A program made the translations under genes and the position numbers. A model generated the notes under the pieces. It was not told the DNA's origin. It did no database searches and was given only the letters and a program-made list of their open reading frames with translations. A stretch of 22,403 nt of DNA from contig RMBW01000235.1 of NCBI GenBank assembly GCA_004009845.1, forward strand, positions 1 to 22,403, in the 5' to 3' direction. Shown here piece by piece: positions 1 through 9,445 of this stretch. The DNA comes from Davidsoniella eucalypti. Its lineage: Eukaryota > Ascomycota > Sordariomycetes > Microascales > Ceratocystidaceae. Position 1 is the first letter of the stretch. Each line of letters begins with the position of its first letter.

Positions 1-1394
1 GTGGTTCCCCGATTTCCTCCCGGTCGGCATTGTCGATTCCACACTTTGAGTGTGGGAAGTGAGACTGTGGCGGCAGTCTCTGGCGGGGCCGCGCAAGCCC
101 CGCCATGCCAAGGTGGCTGATGACGCCGCAGCTAGCGAGAAGCCAGCCGCCTTGGAGGGTGAGTGGGATGTGGACCTGTTCAGGGAGCCTGAAGGCTTCG
201 ACTGGACAGAGTTTTTGGATTTCACCCCTTCCCCTTCCCTTTCCCCCCTCGTCGCCGCCCCTGCCATTGCCGCTCCAACAGTTATCGATGCTGGTGAAGC
301 CTTTGTTCCGCTTTGGCTTCCCGCACCTCCCGCACCTCCCGCCGCGCCTATTGAGGCTGTGGAGGCTGTGGAGGCTGTGGAGACGGCTCTGGCCCCAGCA
401 GGCCCCGTGGCTGCTGATGAAACCGATGGCTCCACCGGTAGCGAGGAGCCTACGCGCCCGAATGTGGCGGCTCGGACTCGAGTCCGCCGCCCAGTAGCGG
501 CGCGAGTCTTCCGGCCTGGTGCAATCATCGGCCAGCAGGTGAGAAGCACTTCCCCATCACCTGCTGGGGGGATCTTTTCAGGGGCCCGGGTCTTCATCAC
601 CAGGATGACCGGGTTCCTGAAGCACGCGCCTCTCCCACCCCACGGCCAACTGCCGCTGCGGAGAGACAACGGGGGCCGCTACTTGGAGTGCCCAATCTGC
701 CAAGCGGAATTCGCTGTGCCCCCGAGGGTCTCGGATGCCGACGCAGCCAAGAGCGTGCGCACTAATGTGCGCAGACACTTCATGAACGTCCATATGGACG
801 CTCGTGTTGCTTGTATCGCGTCCGGTCGTTGCGCCGACCGGGCCGATAATCTCAAGGCCCTGTGTGCAAAGCACGGATGCGTGCACACAAGGGCCAACGG
901 AATCGTGTCCTCCTACCGCGATCCGGCAGGCACCGATGTTGCCGCTCACATGAAGGGCGGGTGGGCATCGTTTGTGACCCACTTCTCCTTGTGAGCGCCA
1001 ACTTTGGTGCTCGGGATGTGATCTGGACCCATGGCCATAGGTACTGGGCATCTATAGCTCAAAGACGGCTAGACTGCTTAGATCCTTGGCCATCGCCGTT
1101 GTAGATCATCCCCGAAGGACACATTACTGTGCGTGTGTGCCATTGCTAGCATGGCACATTTGGGTATCTTTGGGCTGGAGTTTTGGGTTTAGCGTTCTGG
1201 TTTTTGTTATATATTTTGCATTTTTTTACTGCATTCATGGGCTGTGGCACAACAGAAATACACACCCACAATACATTATTTCCTTTCTTTCTTCCACAAT
1301 ACTTCTATCTCTCTCTCTCTGCAATGTGAAATGTGAAATGATTCAAGAAATGTCATCCAAATGCAAATAGAACATCATTTCAATAAGTTGGCAC
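1..1394 (+). mobile_element. Family Z repeat, copy 1 (5' end outside window)
   Basis: This GC-rich block is repeated in reverse orientation at 4147-5530. The match covers an ORF, the roughly 400 bp after its stop, and a shared 3' end at CAATAAGTTGGCAC; flanking bases then differ (ACTATATC here, CTGGATTG in the other copy read the same way). A shared 3' terminus with unrelated flanks fits a non-LTR retroelement or a non-autonomous derivative. No reverse transcriptase is present. The 3' part is T-rich with a short CT repeat near 1309. The 5' end and any target-site duplication lie outside the window. A segmental duplication of a host gene is the main alternative. Confidence 0.65.
2..994 (+). 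pseudogene. Zinc-finger ORF of family Z, copy 1, frame damaged
   Basis: This is the plus-strand relative of the intact 355-residue protein at 4564-5631. From position 2 the frame reads WFPDFLPVGIVDSTL and then meets TGA at 47-49. Relative to the other copy, one base is missing in the T run near 45 and two bases near 100, so the frame is lost and then regained. From about 105 to the stop at 992-994 the copies agree in frame. They share an acidic/Pro-Ala linker, a GAGGCTGTG triplication giving VEAVEAVE, the C-x2-C...H-x4-H finger and the end THFSL. The ATG at 50 is therefore a false start inside the shifted stretch; the true start lies beyond the left edge. Confidence 0.6.
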
Positions 1395-1979
1395 ACTATA
1401 TCATGAAATAATGTCCTTCTAGAAATAAACAGCAAACTAGTCTAGTACCCCAAACGCACAAAACTGAGAAACAGTCTACATGTCATGATACTTGCCGACC
1501 TCACCACTTTTTTAGTCGTTACCTACACAACAAACAGTAATACAGTTTTGTGTCATATAGTTTTCTACTCCTAATTTCTTGTGCTGTCTTATTCACTTAC
1601 AACCTCTTCTACATAATAACAACTGACGTTTTTACTGACCCAGAAAGAGAGGCTGCAAAATAGTCGGTGCCACGACTCTAATTAGTTATTCCAGAAATGC
1701 CAGTTTCCACCTAATTACACTCTAATTTCTGACTACAGACCAACAAACATATAATTAACTCATTGGATCTTGAATCTAGGACACAAGTATGTAGAGATAT
1801 CCAAAGATATCTCTATGGATATGTACAGCACGCTTTACTACTATAACATAAAAATGAGTATGGAGAGGTCTGTTTATTCATTATCAGACCATCGTCATGT
1901 TTTCCCTGTGGAGACTTCACGTAACACAGAACTGAAGCGCCGAATAAAGATCTATCCTATCGAATATCTCGACCAATAG
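1395..1979. other. AT-rich spacer, no gene seen
   Basis: The stretch between the end of Z copy 1 and the Y element contains no convincing coding sequence. A 69-codon ORF at 1770-1979 runs through a palindrome and has no recognisable composition. The only structured item is the hairpin at 1792-1815. Confidence 0.5.
1792..1815. repeat. Perfect 10-bp inverted repeat, 4-nt loop
   Basis: TAGAGATATC, loop CAAA, then GATATCTCTA form a perfect 10-bp stem; two further wobble pairs could extend it. No gene is nearby to suggest a role. It may be a chance AT-rich palindrome. Confidence 0.6.
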
Positions 1980-2333
1980 TTAAGCTACACACATATATTG
2001 GGTAAAAAGTTCGTTGTGCGACCGAGGAATCTGGAAAATCAAGTTTCCGATCGCATCAAGTTTGATGCCGAGAATATCAGTCCCGTGCCAGAACCGTCGC
2101 TTTTGTGAGTCTTTCCTCTGGGGAATGGGGTTTTTTATATATATTTGTTTTCGCTGTTATCAGTGGAGGTATGGACTACTAGTTTTTTCGGGGGCTATGG
2201 GCAGGTGTCGTCTCACACATACCAAGCTATTCAGTTTATCGAGTGGAGGACTTTAGATATCTGTCCGGTAATCAATCTGGCGTCGTATGATTTTACTGAT
2301 TTAGGTAGATGTTAAATATAATCAAATCAAATC
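1980..2333 (+). mobile_element. Family Y retroelement 3' end, copy Y1
   Basis: The 3' half (about 2130-2333) matches 11410-11603 along its whole length and has weaker copies at 12527-12656, 14671-14756 and 14780-14976. Landmarks are TTATCGAG, GGAGGACTTTA, TCTGTCCGGTA, CCGGCGTCGTATGATTTTA and a tail of AATCA repeats. The 5' part has an open frame from 1980 to the TGA at 2106-2108 that ends NISPVPEPSLL, looks hydrophilic and could be the last piece of an element ORF. This is the pattern expected of 5'-truncated LINE copies with a simple-repeat tail. The exact 5' end is uncertain and no target-site duplication was found. Confidence 0.6.
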
Positions 2334-4146
2334 CCGTGCTGGGGCCGGGATACGGAGATGGAAACGGTACTACATATGTCGCGAATACGAAGAATGATAG
2401 CAAACGCAAAGAAGAGGCTGCAGGTATTATTAACAAGCCTCCTTTCCGCTCATAGCTCTTACATGGTCTTACCCAATTTGAGTTGGGATGTATTCCGAGA
2501 TGAGGGACTTTGTCAAGGAGAATTACCAGTTGAAACTTGATGGATATAGTCAACTTAAGTCAAGCCAGTTGAAACTGACCAGCTAATGTAGATACGAAGT
2601 CTTTGACGTATAGAAAGCTGTAAGAAGAAGGGCCTTGGTGGACTTGGACGACATTACTGCAAGACCATGTCGAGATTTACAGATGACCAAAAACAAGAAA
2701 GTAACATAGCTGTCCCAAGTAGATATAGAATCTATTATAATTTATTTTTGTCACTCATGAGGAGCATGGAAGTTTTTAGTTTGAGTTGGGTATCTCAAGA
2801 ATATATTTAGAGTCATTCCACGTTTTTTCAACCTCCGAAGTGGGCATTTCTATCACCTTTTTTTGTCTTAAATCTCCCAAATTGACTTTCAACGCATCTG
2901 CCGGACTCCCACTCTTAGTCTCCTAAAAGTATACTTTGTGAAGTTTGGTACTCACTGCCTCCTTAAAAAGCCTTAAGCTCTTTTCTAGCACATGACTATC
3001 ATATATTCCACAGCTTCAAGAATATCGTTACCAAGTTTTGCGACGCAAAATTCGAAACCCAGTCTACCATCATTTATATCTGCAAAACTTCCCTTCACAG
3101 TTTATATATGTAATGTAGAGTTATCCATAGCTATATGAAATATTTGTGGGCATCGCAACGGAAAGAAAGAAACACTTCAACAAGTAGTTCTAAAGCTTGG
3201 CCAAACAACAATGATCGTATTGCAGACCATTGTGCCTTGGTTGGGTTTATTGATGGGAAACTATTTCACAAAGAAAAAAAGGGCGCAAGAATTACTGGTT
3301 TCCGGGTTACTTATTTCATGTACTATATATCTATACTGCTTGGCTTATATTCTCCATGCTATTACAAGTTTTTATTTCCATGGCTACGTCAAAGAATGTA
3401 AGTATTAAAATTCACCCAGTCATGGTGAGTTCATAATCATATCTTTCGTATATCTATCTGTATCATGCTAAGAGAGAAAAGAATAGATAATTCCACAACT
3501 TTCGTATTCAAAAATACAGACAAGGGTTCCTCTAAGTCAATAATTCCAAGTACAGTATAGTATTTAGGTACCTTGTTGTCTCCATCTTTACAGTGTCTGC
3601 TTGACCCTCAACTTTGTTTTGTAAAACAGCCAGCCGTTAATGCCGATGGTGAAGATTGATATCTTATCTAACTGAACAGCTATGGCCACAAATACTATAT
3701 GTACTACACAAATAAGAATGATTAATCCGTTACTGGTCGCACCAGAAGCCTCAAGTTTGTCCGGAGTTTGCTGGGCCCAAGCAGCCCAGGGCCGAAAGTA
3801 CTATAAATCTCTTGAGGCTGTATCTTTGATAGTTCAAGCAAGAACGTAATCTAATGAAAAAGATTGAAAATTTCGTCAATGGTAGGACGACGCTCCGTTC
3901 ATACTTATGTTAGATAGAATGAGTACCAGTACACTATTATTTTATAACAAGATGTTTTTTTCATATACCTTCATCAAATTTGCCGGTCTATACGAAAGTC
4001 CCGCAGTGGCTCTTTCATAGCCGTATTAATTTTCATGGCTTCTTCTTTGTGATTGCATGGTGATACACCATACGGCTTAACAAATTAATATGTATTTTAA
4101 ATAAACTTCCCCTTTGTGAATGGTCCATGGGACAAATACAATCCAG
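2334..4146. other. Spacer between Y1 and Z copy 2, no gene recognised
   Basis: The region is AT-rich and has only short ORFs in conflicting frames. Overlapping ORFs at 3135-3401 and 3211-3408 include a hydrophobic stretch, but neither resembles a family I know. A start-less open stretch at 2610-2810 is also unrecognised. CCAGTTGAAAC occurs twice (about 2526 and 2564). The one notable structure is the nested inverted repeat at 3747-3819. Confidence 0.45.
3747..3819. repeat. Nested inverted repeats, possible structured RNA
   Basis: An outer perfect 9-bp stem pairs AGCCTCAAG (3747-3755) with CTTGAGGCT (3811-3819). Inside it, CTGGGC (3771-3776) pairs with GCCCAG (3784-3789) around a 7-nt loop. 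The island is GC-rich within AT-rich DNA. No Pol III box or neighbouring ORF links it to a known RNA class. Confidence 0.4.
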
Positions 4147-4563
4147 GTGCCAACTTATTGAAATGATGTTCTATTTGGATTTGGATGACATTTCTTGAAT
4201 CACTTCACATTTCACATTGCATAGAGAGATATAGAAGTATTGTGGAGGAAAGAAAGGAAAAAAATATATTGTGGGTGTGTATTTCTGTTGTGCCACAGCC
4301 CATGAATGCAGTAAAAATGCAAAGAAATATAACAAAAACCAGAACCCCAAACCAGAACCCCAAACCCAAAACTCCAACCCAAAGATACCCAAATATGCCA
4401 TGCTTCGGTAGCAATGGCACACACGCACAGGAATGTGTCCTCCGGGGATGATCTAAACCAGCGATGGCCAAGGATCTAAGCAGTCTAGCAGTCTTCAAGC
4501 TGTAGATGCCCAGTACCCATGGCCATGGGTCCAAGATCACGTCCCGAGCACCAAAGTTGGCGC

Positions 4564-5631
4564 TCACAAGGAGAAGTGGGTTACAAACGATCCCCACCCG
4601 CCCTTCATGTGAGCGGCAACATTGGTGCCTGCCGGATCGCAGTAGGAAGACACCATTCCGTTGGCACCTGTGTGCACGCATCCGTGCTTTGCACACAGGG
4701 CCTTGAGATTATCGGCCCGGTCGGCGCAACGACCGGACGCGATACAAGCAACACGAGCGTCCATATGGACGTTCATGAAGTGTCTGCGCACATTAGTGCG
4801 CACGCTCTTGGCTGCGTCGGCATCCGAGACCCTCGGGGGCACAGCGAATTCCGCTTGGCAGATTGGGCACTCCAAGTAGCGGCTCCCGTTTTCTCTCCGC
4901 AGCGGCAGTTGGCCGCTGTGTGGGAGAGGTGCGTGTTTCAGGAACCCGGTCATCCTGGTGATGAAGACCCGGGCCCCTGAAAAGATCCCCCCGGTAGGTG
5001 GTGGGGAATAGGTTCCCACCTGCTGGCCAATGACGGCACCAGGCCGGAAGACTCGCGCCGCTACTGGGCGTCGGACTCGAGTCCGAGCCGCCACAGTCGG
5101 CGTAGCCTCCTCGCTACCGGTGGAGCCATTGGGTTCATCAGCAGCCATGGGGGCTGCTGGGGCCAGAGCCGTCTCCATAGTCTCCACAGCCTCCACAGCC
5201 TCAATAGGCGCGGCGGGAGGTGCGGGAGGTGCGGGAAGCCAAAGCGGAACAAAGGCTTCACCAGCATCGATAACTGTTGGAGTGGCAATGGTGGGGGCGG
5301 CGAAGAGGGGGGAAATGGAAGGGGAAGGGGGGAAATCCAAAATGTCTGTCCAGTCGAAGCCTTCAGGCTCCCTGAACAGGTCTTCCACATTCCACTCACC
5401 CTCCAAGGCGGCTGGCTTCTCGCTAGCCGCGGCGTCATCAGCCACCTTGGGCGTGGGCGGGACTTGCGCGGCCCCGCCAGAGACTGCCGCCGCAGTCTCA
5501 CTTCCCACACTCAAAAGTGTGGAATCGACTGTGCCGGCCGGAACGAAATCGGGGAACAACTCCCGGCCTGCGGCACTGTTGAGGTTCAAGACCAGATCTC
5601 TAGGACGAACCAGATCTGTAGGACGGACCAT
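4564..5631 (-). CDS. Family Z zinc-finger protein, intact 355-residue ORF
   Basis: The function is not recognised. The protein starts with a short internal duplication (RPTDLVRPRDL, residues 3-13) and has an Ala/Pro/Glu-rich low-complexity middle (about 100-190). Its conserved C-terminal third holds C255-x2-C258 and H284-x4-H289, a Cys2-His2 finger with an unusually long 25-residue spacer, followed by C296, C302, C313, C318 and H320. It ends THFSL. N-terminal C2H2 fingers are typical of R2-type LINE proteins and many DNA-binding proteins, but no reverse transcriptase or nuclease follows here. The element may be an internally deleted LINE, a separate LINE ORF1, or a multicopy host gene. ATG 5631 was chosen because it has a purine at -3 and follows a good 3' splice site at 5647. 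Confidence 0.6.
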   Translation of the reverse strand: MVRPTDLVRPRDLVLNLNSAAGRELFPDFVPAGTVDSTLLSVGSETAAAVSGGAAQVPPTPKVADDAAASEKPAALEGEWNVEDLFREPEGFDWTDILDFPPSPSISPLFAAPTIATPTVIDAGEAFVPLWLPAPPAPPAAPIEAVEAVETMETALAPAAPMAADEPNGSTGSEEATPTVAARTRVRRPVAARVFRPGAVIGQQVGTYSPPPTGGIFSGARVFITRMTGFLKHAPLPHSGQLPLRRENGSRYLECPICQAEFAVPPRVSDADAAKSVRTNVRRHFMNVHMDARVACIASGRCADRADNLKALCAKHGCVHTGANGMVSSYCDPAGTNVAAHMKGGWGSFVTHFSL

Positions 5632-5646
5632 CTTGACAACCGATTC

Positions 5647-5746
5647 CTAAATAAGATGTAACACGTCAGCAATGGTTCTCACCATAGCCAGGTCAGTGGT
5701 AAAAGAGTGGAAGGGAAAAAGGTGAAGGAATACAGGGCAGACGTAC
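5647..5746 (-). other. Candidate intron II in leader of family Z ORF
   Basis: Read on the minus strand, GGTTAG is followed by the donor GTACGT. A branch-like GCTGAC lies upstream of TTATTTAG, 16 bases before the ATG at 5631. The length of 100 nt is normal for filamentous fungi. It is homologous in layout and partly in sequence to the candidate intron at 5837-5923. Transcript data would be needed to confirm splicing. Confidence 0.45.
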
Positions 5747-5836
5747 CTAACCTATGAGTGAAGAAGGCTGATAAAAGATATTTTAATGGCGTTCTATTAC
5801 AGAGACGCCAAAAAAGAAATGTTCGGAGACCTTCAA

Positions 5837-5923
5837 CTAGATTAGAAGTGACATATTAGTACTGATGTTCATCAAAGCCAGATCAGGCCGGTAAATAGGT
5901 GTACAGATGGAGGGGAAACGTAC
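5837..5923 (-). other. Candidate intron I in leader of family Z ORF
   Basis: On the minus strand CTTCACTCACCGGTTAG precedes the donor GTACGT, with a consensus TACTAAT branch site and TCTAG acceptor; length 87 nt. The upstream exon end nearly repeats that of intron II (CTTCACTCATAGGTTAG). The two segments therefore form a diverged tandem duplication with a 177-bp period. The alternative is a pair of LINE-type promoter monomers. Confidence 0.4.
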
Positions 5924-5950
5924 CTAACCGGTGAGTGAAGATCACCAACA

Positions 5951-6807
5951 AGAGAAAAGAGGATGAAATGCCACGAAGAGGAGGAACAAAAACGTAGAAC
6001 AGAACAGGTCTTCAAACAGTGAAGCAATCTCCAGATAGTAATAGAGAAAATGGATGATGTAACACTGTAGTAAAGGTATAAGATGTGTAGGGCAAATCGG
6101 ATTTTGATCGATGGTCTGTGGTTTGTAAACGAGAAAGTTTTGAGAGCAAGTCGGAGGGTGACTGGGCATTGATTTATACGTCTTCAAAGAACGCTAAAGT
6201 CAGTAAAAATTGAAGCAATGGCAGCTGATGCCGCAAAGGCCGGAAGCAGGAGGGGCTTAGAGAGCGGCTAGTTTTAACATTCACACACACTAAGAGATAC
6301 ATGTTGAACTGAGAGACACACGTCCAAGAACGGAACGGCGGATGGCAAAATTGCCTTGACCCTGTTCAGCCTAGATGGCGTGGATAATAAGATAAAGTTG
6401 AGGCTAGTGGATATGGATAATCTTAAAGTGCTGTTGTGGACTAGTGGATGGCGTTCCCGTGGTTTGTTTGCTCAGAACAGTACTGGCGTAGGAGTGACGC
6501 TGTATTTGGAAGCCACAACAGACATCAGCAGCACTCTACCAGGACTGCTGTTTTGAGAACTAGCCAGTGTCTCTTGCCTCTACTGGGTGGTTTTTAGAGC
6601 AGCAGTATCTACCAAAAGCCATAGCCTTTCCAATGCTCATCTCGAGTGTCTATATGATATAGCATATTAGGATAAATATCAATATCAATCATGCTTCTAC
6701 ACTGCGAGTCAGTCTGTTTCTACGAGGGTAACTACGTAGATACGCTGCCACATAGTACTTTCCGCCATGTTCAATTCAACTACGGGGGGTGAGAAGCCCA
6801 GTAACTC
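5951..6807. other. Spacer with one start-less open frame
   Basis: There is no recognised gene. On the plus strand an open frame runs from 6308, just after a TGA, to 6554-6556. It has no ATG but a protein-like composition (for example KIKLRLVDMDNLKVLLWTSG). It could be an exon or a decayed fragment; no family match comes to mind. Confidence 0.3.
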
Positions 6808-6892
6808 AGTAGCAGCGCCCAAATCTTCATAGCTCTATAGCTCCATAAGATAAATGAATTAAAAAATTAAAAATAAAAGTAGCAGCGCCCAA
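6808..6892 (+). mobile_element. Family W insertion, 55 bp, with 15-bp target-site duplication
   Basis: AGTAGCAGCGCCCAA occurs at 6808-6822 and exactly again at 6878-6892. Between them are 55 bp ending in an A-rich tail (AATTAAAAAATTAAAAATAAA-like). The insert starts ATCTTCATAGCT and resembles the 3' ends at 13425-13486 and 13600-13672 on the minus strand (CATAGCT, AGCTCCAT, GAATTAAAAAAT). A severely 5'-truncated element with an A-rich tail and a long target-site duplication is the signature of target-primed reverse transcription. Confidence 0.75.
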
Positions 6893-8759
6893 TCCGGCCA
6901 TCTCCAGTGCGGCTTAGACCCCAGTCCTTTTCGTGCTAGCCTCAGAAGTCTATGCGAGATAACGAGCGGATATATTATATCGTTTATATCTCTTTTTTAT
7001 ATTCTAAAACAGTCTTTAGCGCATCTCTTAGGACTCCCAAACTATGCTGCACTGGTCTCGCCACAGCGTAGAGGCATTTCCCCAAAAACGCCGTGCCGAA
7101 TTCGCTGTAGAATTCGCGATATACGGTCTTGAAATGCTGGGCACGATACGGCTTGAAGTCATATAAAGTTGCTTGTTGTCGCTATGTTGCAATGCCAAGA
7201 AATGCCAAGACGTCGCACAACATGTCAAGAATTGTCTCTAGGTGTTCCGCTAAATAAAGTTTGGCAGGGTGTCATCGAGTCTCGCTTGATGATTTCAGCG
7301 CCTGTTCGCCTGACATAGACGCGACTGCAACCCAAATACAGCAGCACAAACTACCGTCTATCCGCTTCCCATCACTGCCTTTTTTTGGCTCTCCCAACAA
7401 GACAACTCACTCAAATTGCAATAGCCCATATTGCCATATCTTGCTGCACTTTGCCACTTTTCCCCCCACATTTTAGCTTTGTTCTAAATTTCTTGGCAGT
7501 GATTCCCAATTAGGAAAAGCAAAGTACTCTTTCACCTTGCCCCACTATGTTTATGTACCTCCACCCCAAGTTTGGCCCTTAAGGTACCTTGTAGAGTCTG
7601 GAAAATATTAATTGATACCTTTATGCCACCATGTTCTCAACAATCACTGGAACAATACTCTTCTACTTACACTGACTTACACTGGAAGTGCACTAAAATA
7701 AACCAAGTACTCCGACAACATACTGATCAATTGGCTGGAAAAACATATTTGCTCATTTTCTGCCATCCAAGTTCAAATCTTCTAATGGAACTGGACCAGT
7801 GTAAATTTCCAGAGCCCTTCATGATGAGCTTGGTATTCTTGGATTAATTATTGCGCATCTTTAGAGTCGCAACACGGCATACCTTCAATCAATTTCAAGG
7901 TCGTGCCATGCTCATGGAACTTGATCGTCAATTGTGCTGTACTCTATTATACCTATAGCGCAGGTCTGTTTTTAGTTCTAGCCTGCAGGAGACTCCAGGC
8001 CGCTACCCCGCTGCTTAACAGCCATATTTTACATCCGGATCTAGATCTCATCGATCTTGCACGGCTCATCGAAAATGATGGAACTCATCCACATCACAAT
8101 AATTATTTACTTATTTAGTTAAATCACTTACGTTCATTCTTGTATGAGCTGTTCCCTATGGAAGATTAGGCTCAATAGGGTATTTTTTGCTATCTACATC
8201 ATACATACTACGAAATTTGCTATAATTGACAAGATACCAAAGCTGCGTTCCAAACAGCAATTCCTATTTTTTTTACAGAGAGTATTCGAAGGCTCTTTGC
8301 ATGAACTTCATAGTAGATCACTTCAGAGCCCAGCAGTAGTAATTACCACCATTACCTTTTCCACCCCCCTTATGTATGGGATCTAAACTTAAAGATCGGC
8401 CTAAAACTATGAATTGGCACCCTTCGTACCATCTCATCTCACATTGAGGTCTTCGCCACGGGGACCAACACTTTCCCAACCCCAGTGACAAACGGGTGTA
8501 GGATCTAACCAAAGACATGGTGTCATATGCTCTTTTGCCACAGCTCACCCGTAGAGTCTAATATTGTGACAAATCTTCCTGCCGATAAATTTCTCGCAAG
8601 ATTGGTAAGTTTTGTCGAATATCCCTCAAACATGGTCATATTCAATGGGTGTTGGAGGTATCAATCAAGAGATGTCTATGGGATATAAGATGAGATGTAG
8701 TGTCAAATATAAGAAACGTGGCACGAAATCTTTAGTAAAGGCTTGGCATTACGCTATTA
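6893..8759. other. Spacer, no gene recognised
   Basis: Several ORFs of 60-90 codons occur on both strands, many with only TTG starts; none has a recognisable motif. A stretch near 8408-8580 reads in one plus frame as fairly protein-like sequence broken by at least two stops and may be a decayed coding fragment. Confidence 0.4.
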
Positions 8760-9445
8760 GAAAAATATTAGACTTTGAAGCATAACGAACCCATCACTAT
8801 CAAAGTCCACAACTAGAAGTTACAAGACTCTTCCAAGAAAAGCTCGCGATGCCAAGGACTTGGGCGTAATGTCTTGATTCAAGAACGAAGACAATGTCAA
8901 CTTTATTAACTCTACAACTAACCCCCTATTGTCTCTACCAAGAAAAACCCGTGATCTAAAGGACTTTAAAACATTGGCTTCATCTAGGGACCACGACAAT
9001 GCCAAAAACACCAAATCTGCAACTAGCTCTTGGTTCTCCTACTCAACAACGTGTCCTTAAAGTCAATGATAAACAAGATAAACCCATACCAAGAAAATGC
9101 TGTGTAATATAGGACTTTGAAACATGGGCTTCATTCAGGGACTATGGCAATGCCACCTCTATCGACTCTGTAACTGACCGTTCGCTTTTCTACTCAAAAT
9201 CATACCTTTGTAGTAATTTAACCTAGTTCTAAAACAGACACATTAGGTTTATGACCGTCCAAATCTCTATTGAAAAAAACTCTACCAAGAAAGCCTCACG
9301 ATATATAGGGCTTCGAGATATTTACTTCACTAAGCAACTTTAGAAGCCCCACTCTATCAACTCTATAAGCACAACTTAGTGTTTCTACCCAAGAACACGT
9401 CTTTATGTTTCACAGGCTTCTAAGCTTCGAATGTACCATAGCATT
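8760..9445 (-). repeat. Decayed tandem array, ~105-bp unit encoding a 35-residue repeat
   Basis: The motif CCAAGAAA recurs at about 8833, 8938, 9089 and 9284, with a fainter one at 9391. Each is followed by similar sequence (AAGGACTTT..AACAT..GGCTTCAT..GGGAC..GACAATG). On the minus strand two adjacent units, between about 9040 and 8829, are open and exactly 35 residues long, each ending in SRVFLGR or SRAFLGR with LVADL or LVVEL near its start. The flanking units keep the pattern (LNEAHVSKSYITQHFLG) but contain stops and insertions, so spacing grows from 104 to about 151 and 196 bp. The plus strand is also partly open, so the coding strand is an inference. I do not recognise the family; PPR units are also 35 residues, but the sequence does not look like PPR. 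Confidence 0.6.

Larger units (their letters stand above)
4147..5950 (-). mobile_element. Family Z repeat, copy 2, with leader
   Basis: This is the reverse-oriented partner of the element at 1-1394, collinear from the 3' end (GGCAC, complement at 4147-4151) to about 5580, where copy 1 leaves the window. Its 5' part holds the start of an intact ORF at 5631 and a leader with two related segments at 5647-5755 and 5837-5935. The outer 5' limit is not visible; 5950 is an estimate from the last leader repeat. No target-site duplication was found when the 3' flank was compared with 5650-6400. GC content is much higher than in the flanks, which suggests a recent arrival. Confidence 0.6.

Noticed and set aside
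578..1051. 157-codon minus-strand ORF and its counterpart at 4519-4980 on the plus strand
   Set aside because: Both are antisense shadows of the Z zinc-finger ORF. They are long only because that DNA is GC-rich, and they appear in both copies for that reason.
3135..3408. Overlapping 88- and 65-codon ORFs with hydrophobic stretches
   Set aside because: There is no motif, no splice support and a conflicting second frame. AT-rich DNA readily yields hydrophobic ORFs.
5030..5650. 206-codon plus-strand ORF rich in Gly, Ala and Ser
   Set aside because: It is antisense to the Z ORF; its low-complexity composition mirrors the Ala/Pro-rich coding strand.
8820..9014. Pentatricopeptide repeat protein
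   Set aside because: The 35-residue period matches, but the residues typical of PPR helices are not present; the repeat is kept as unknown.
8760..9445. CRISPR-like array
   Set aside because: The units are long, diverged and homologous throughout with no constant repeat and unique spacer, and the genome is eukaryotic.
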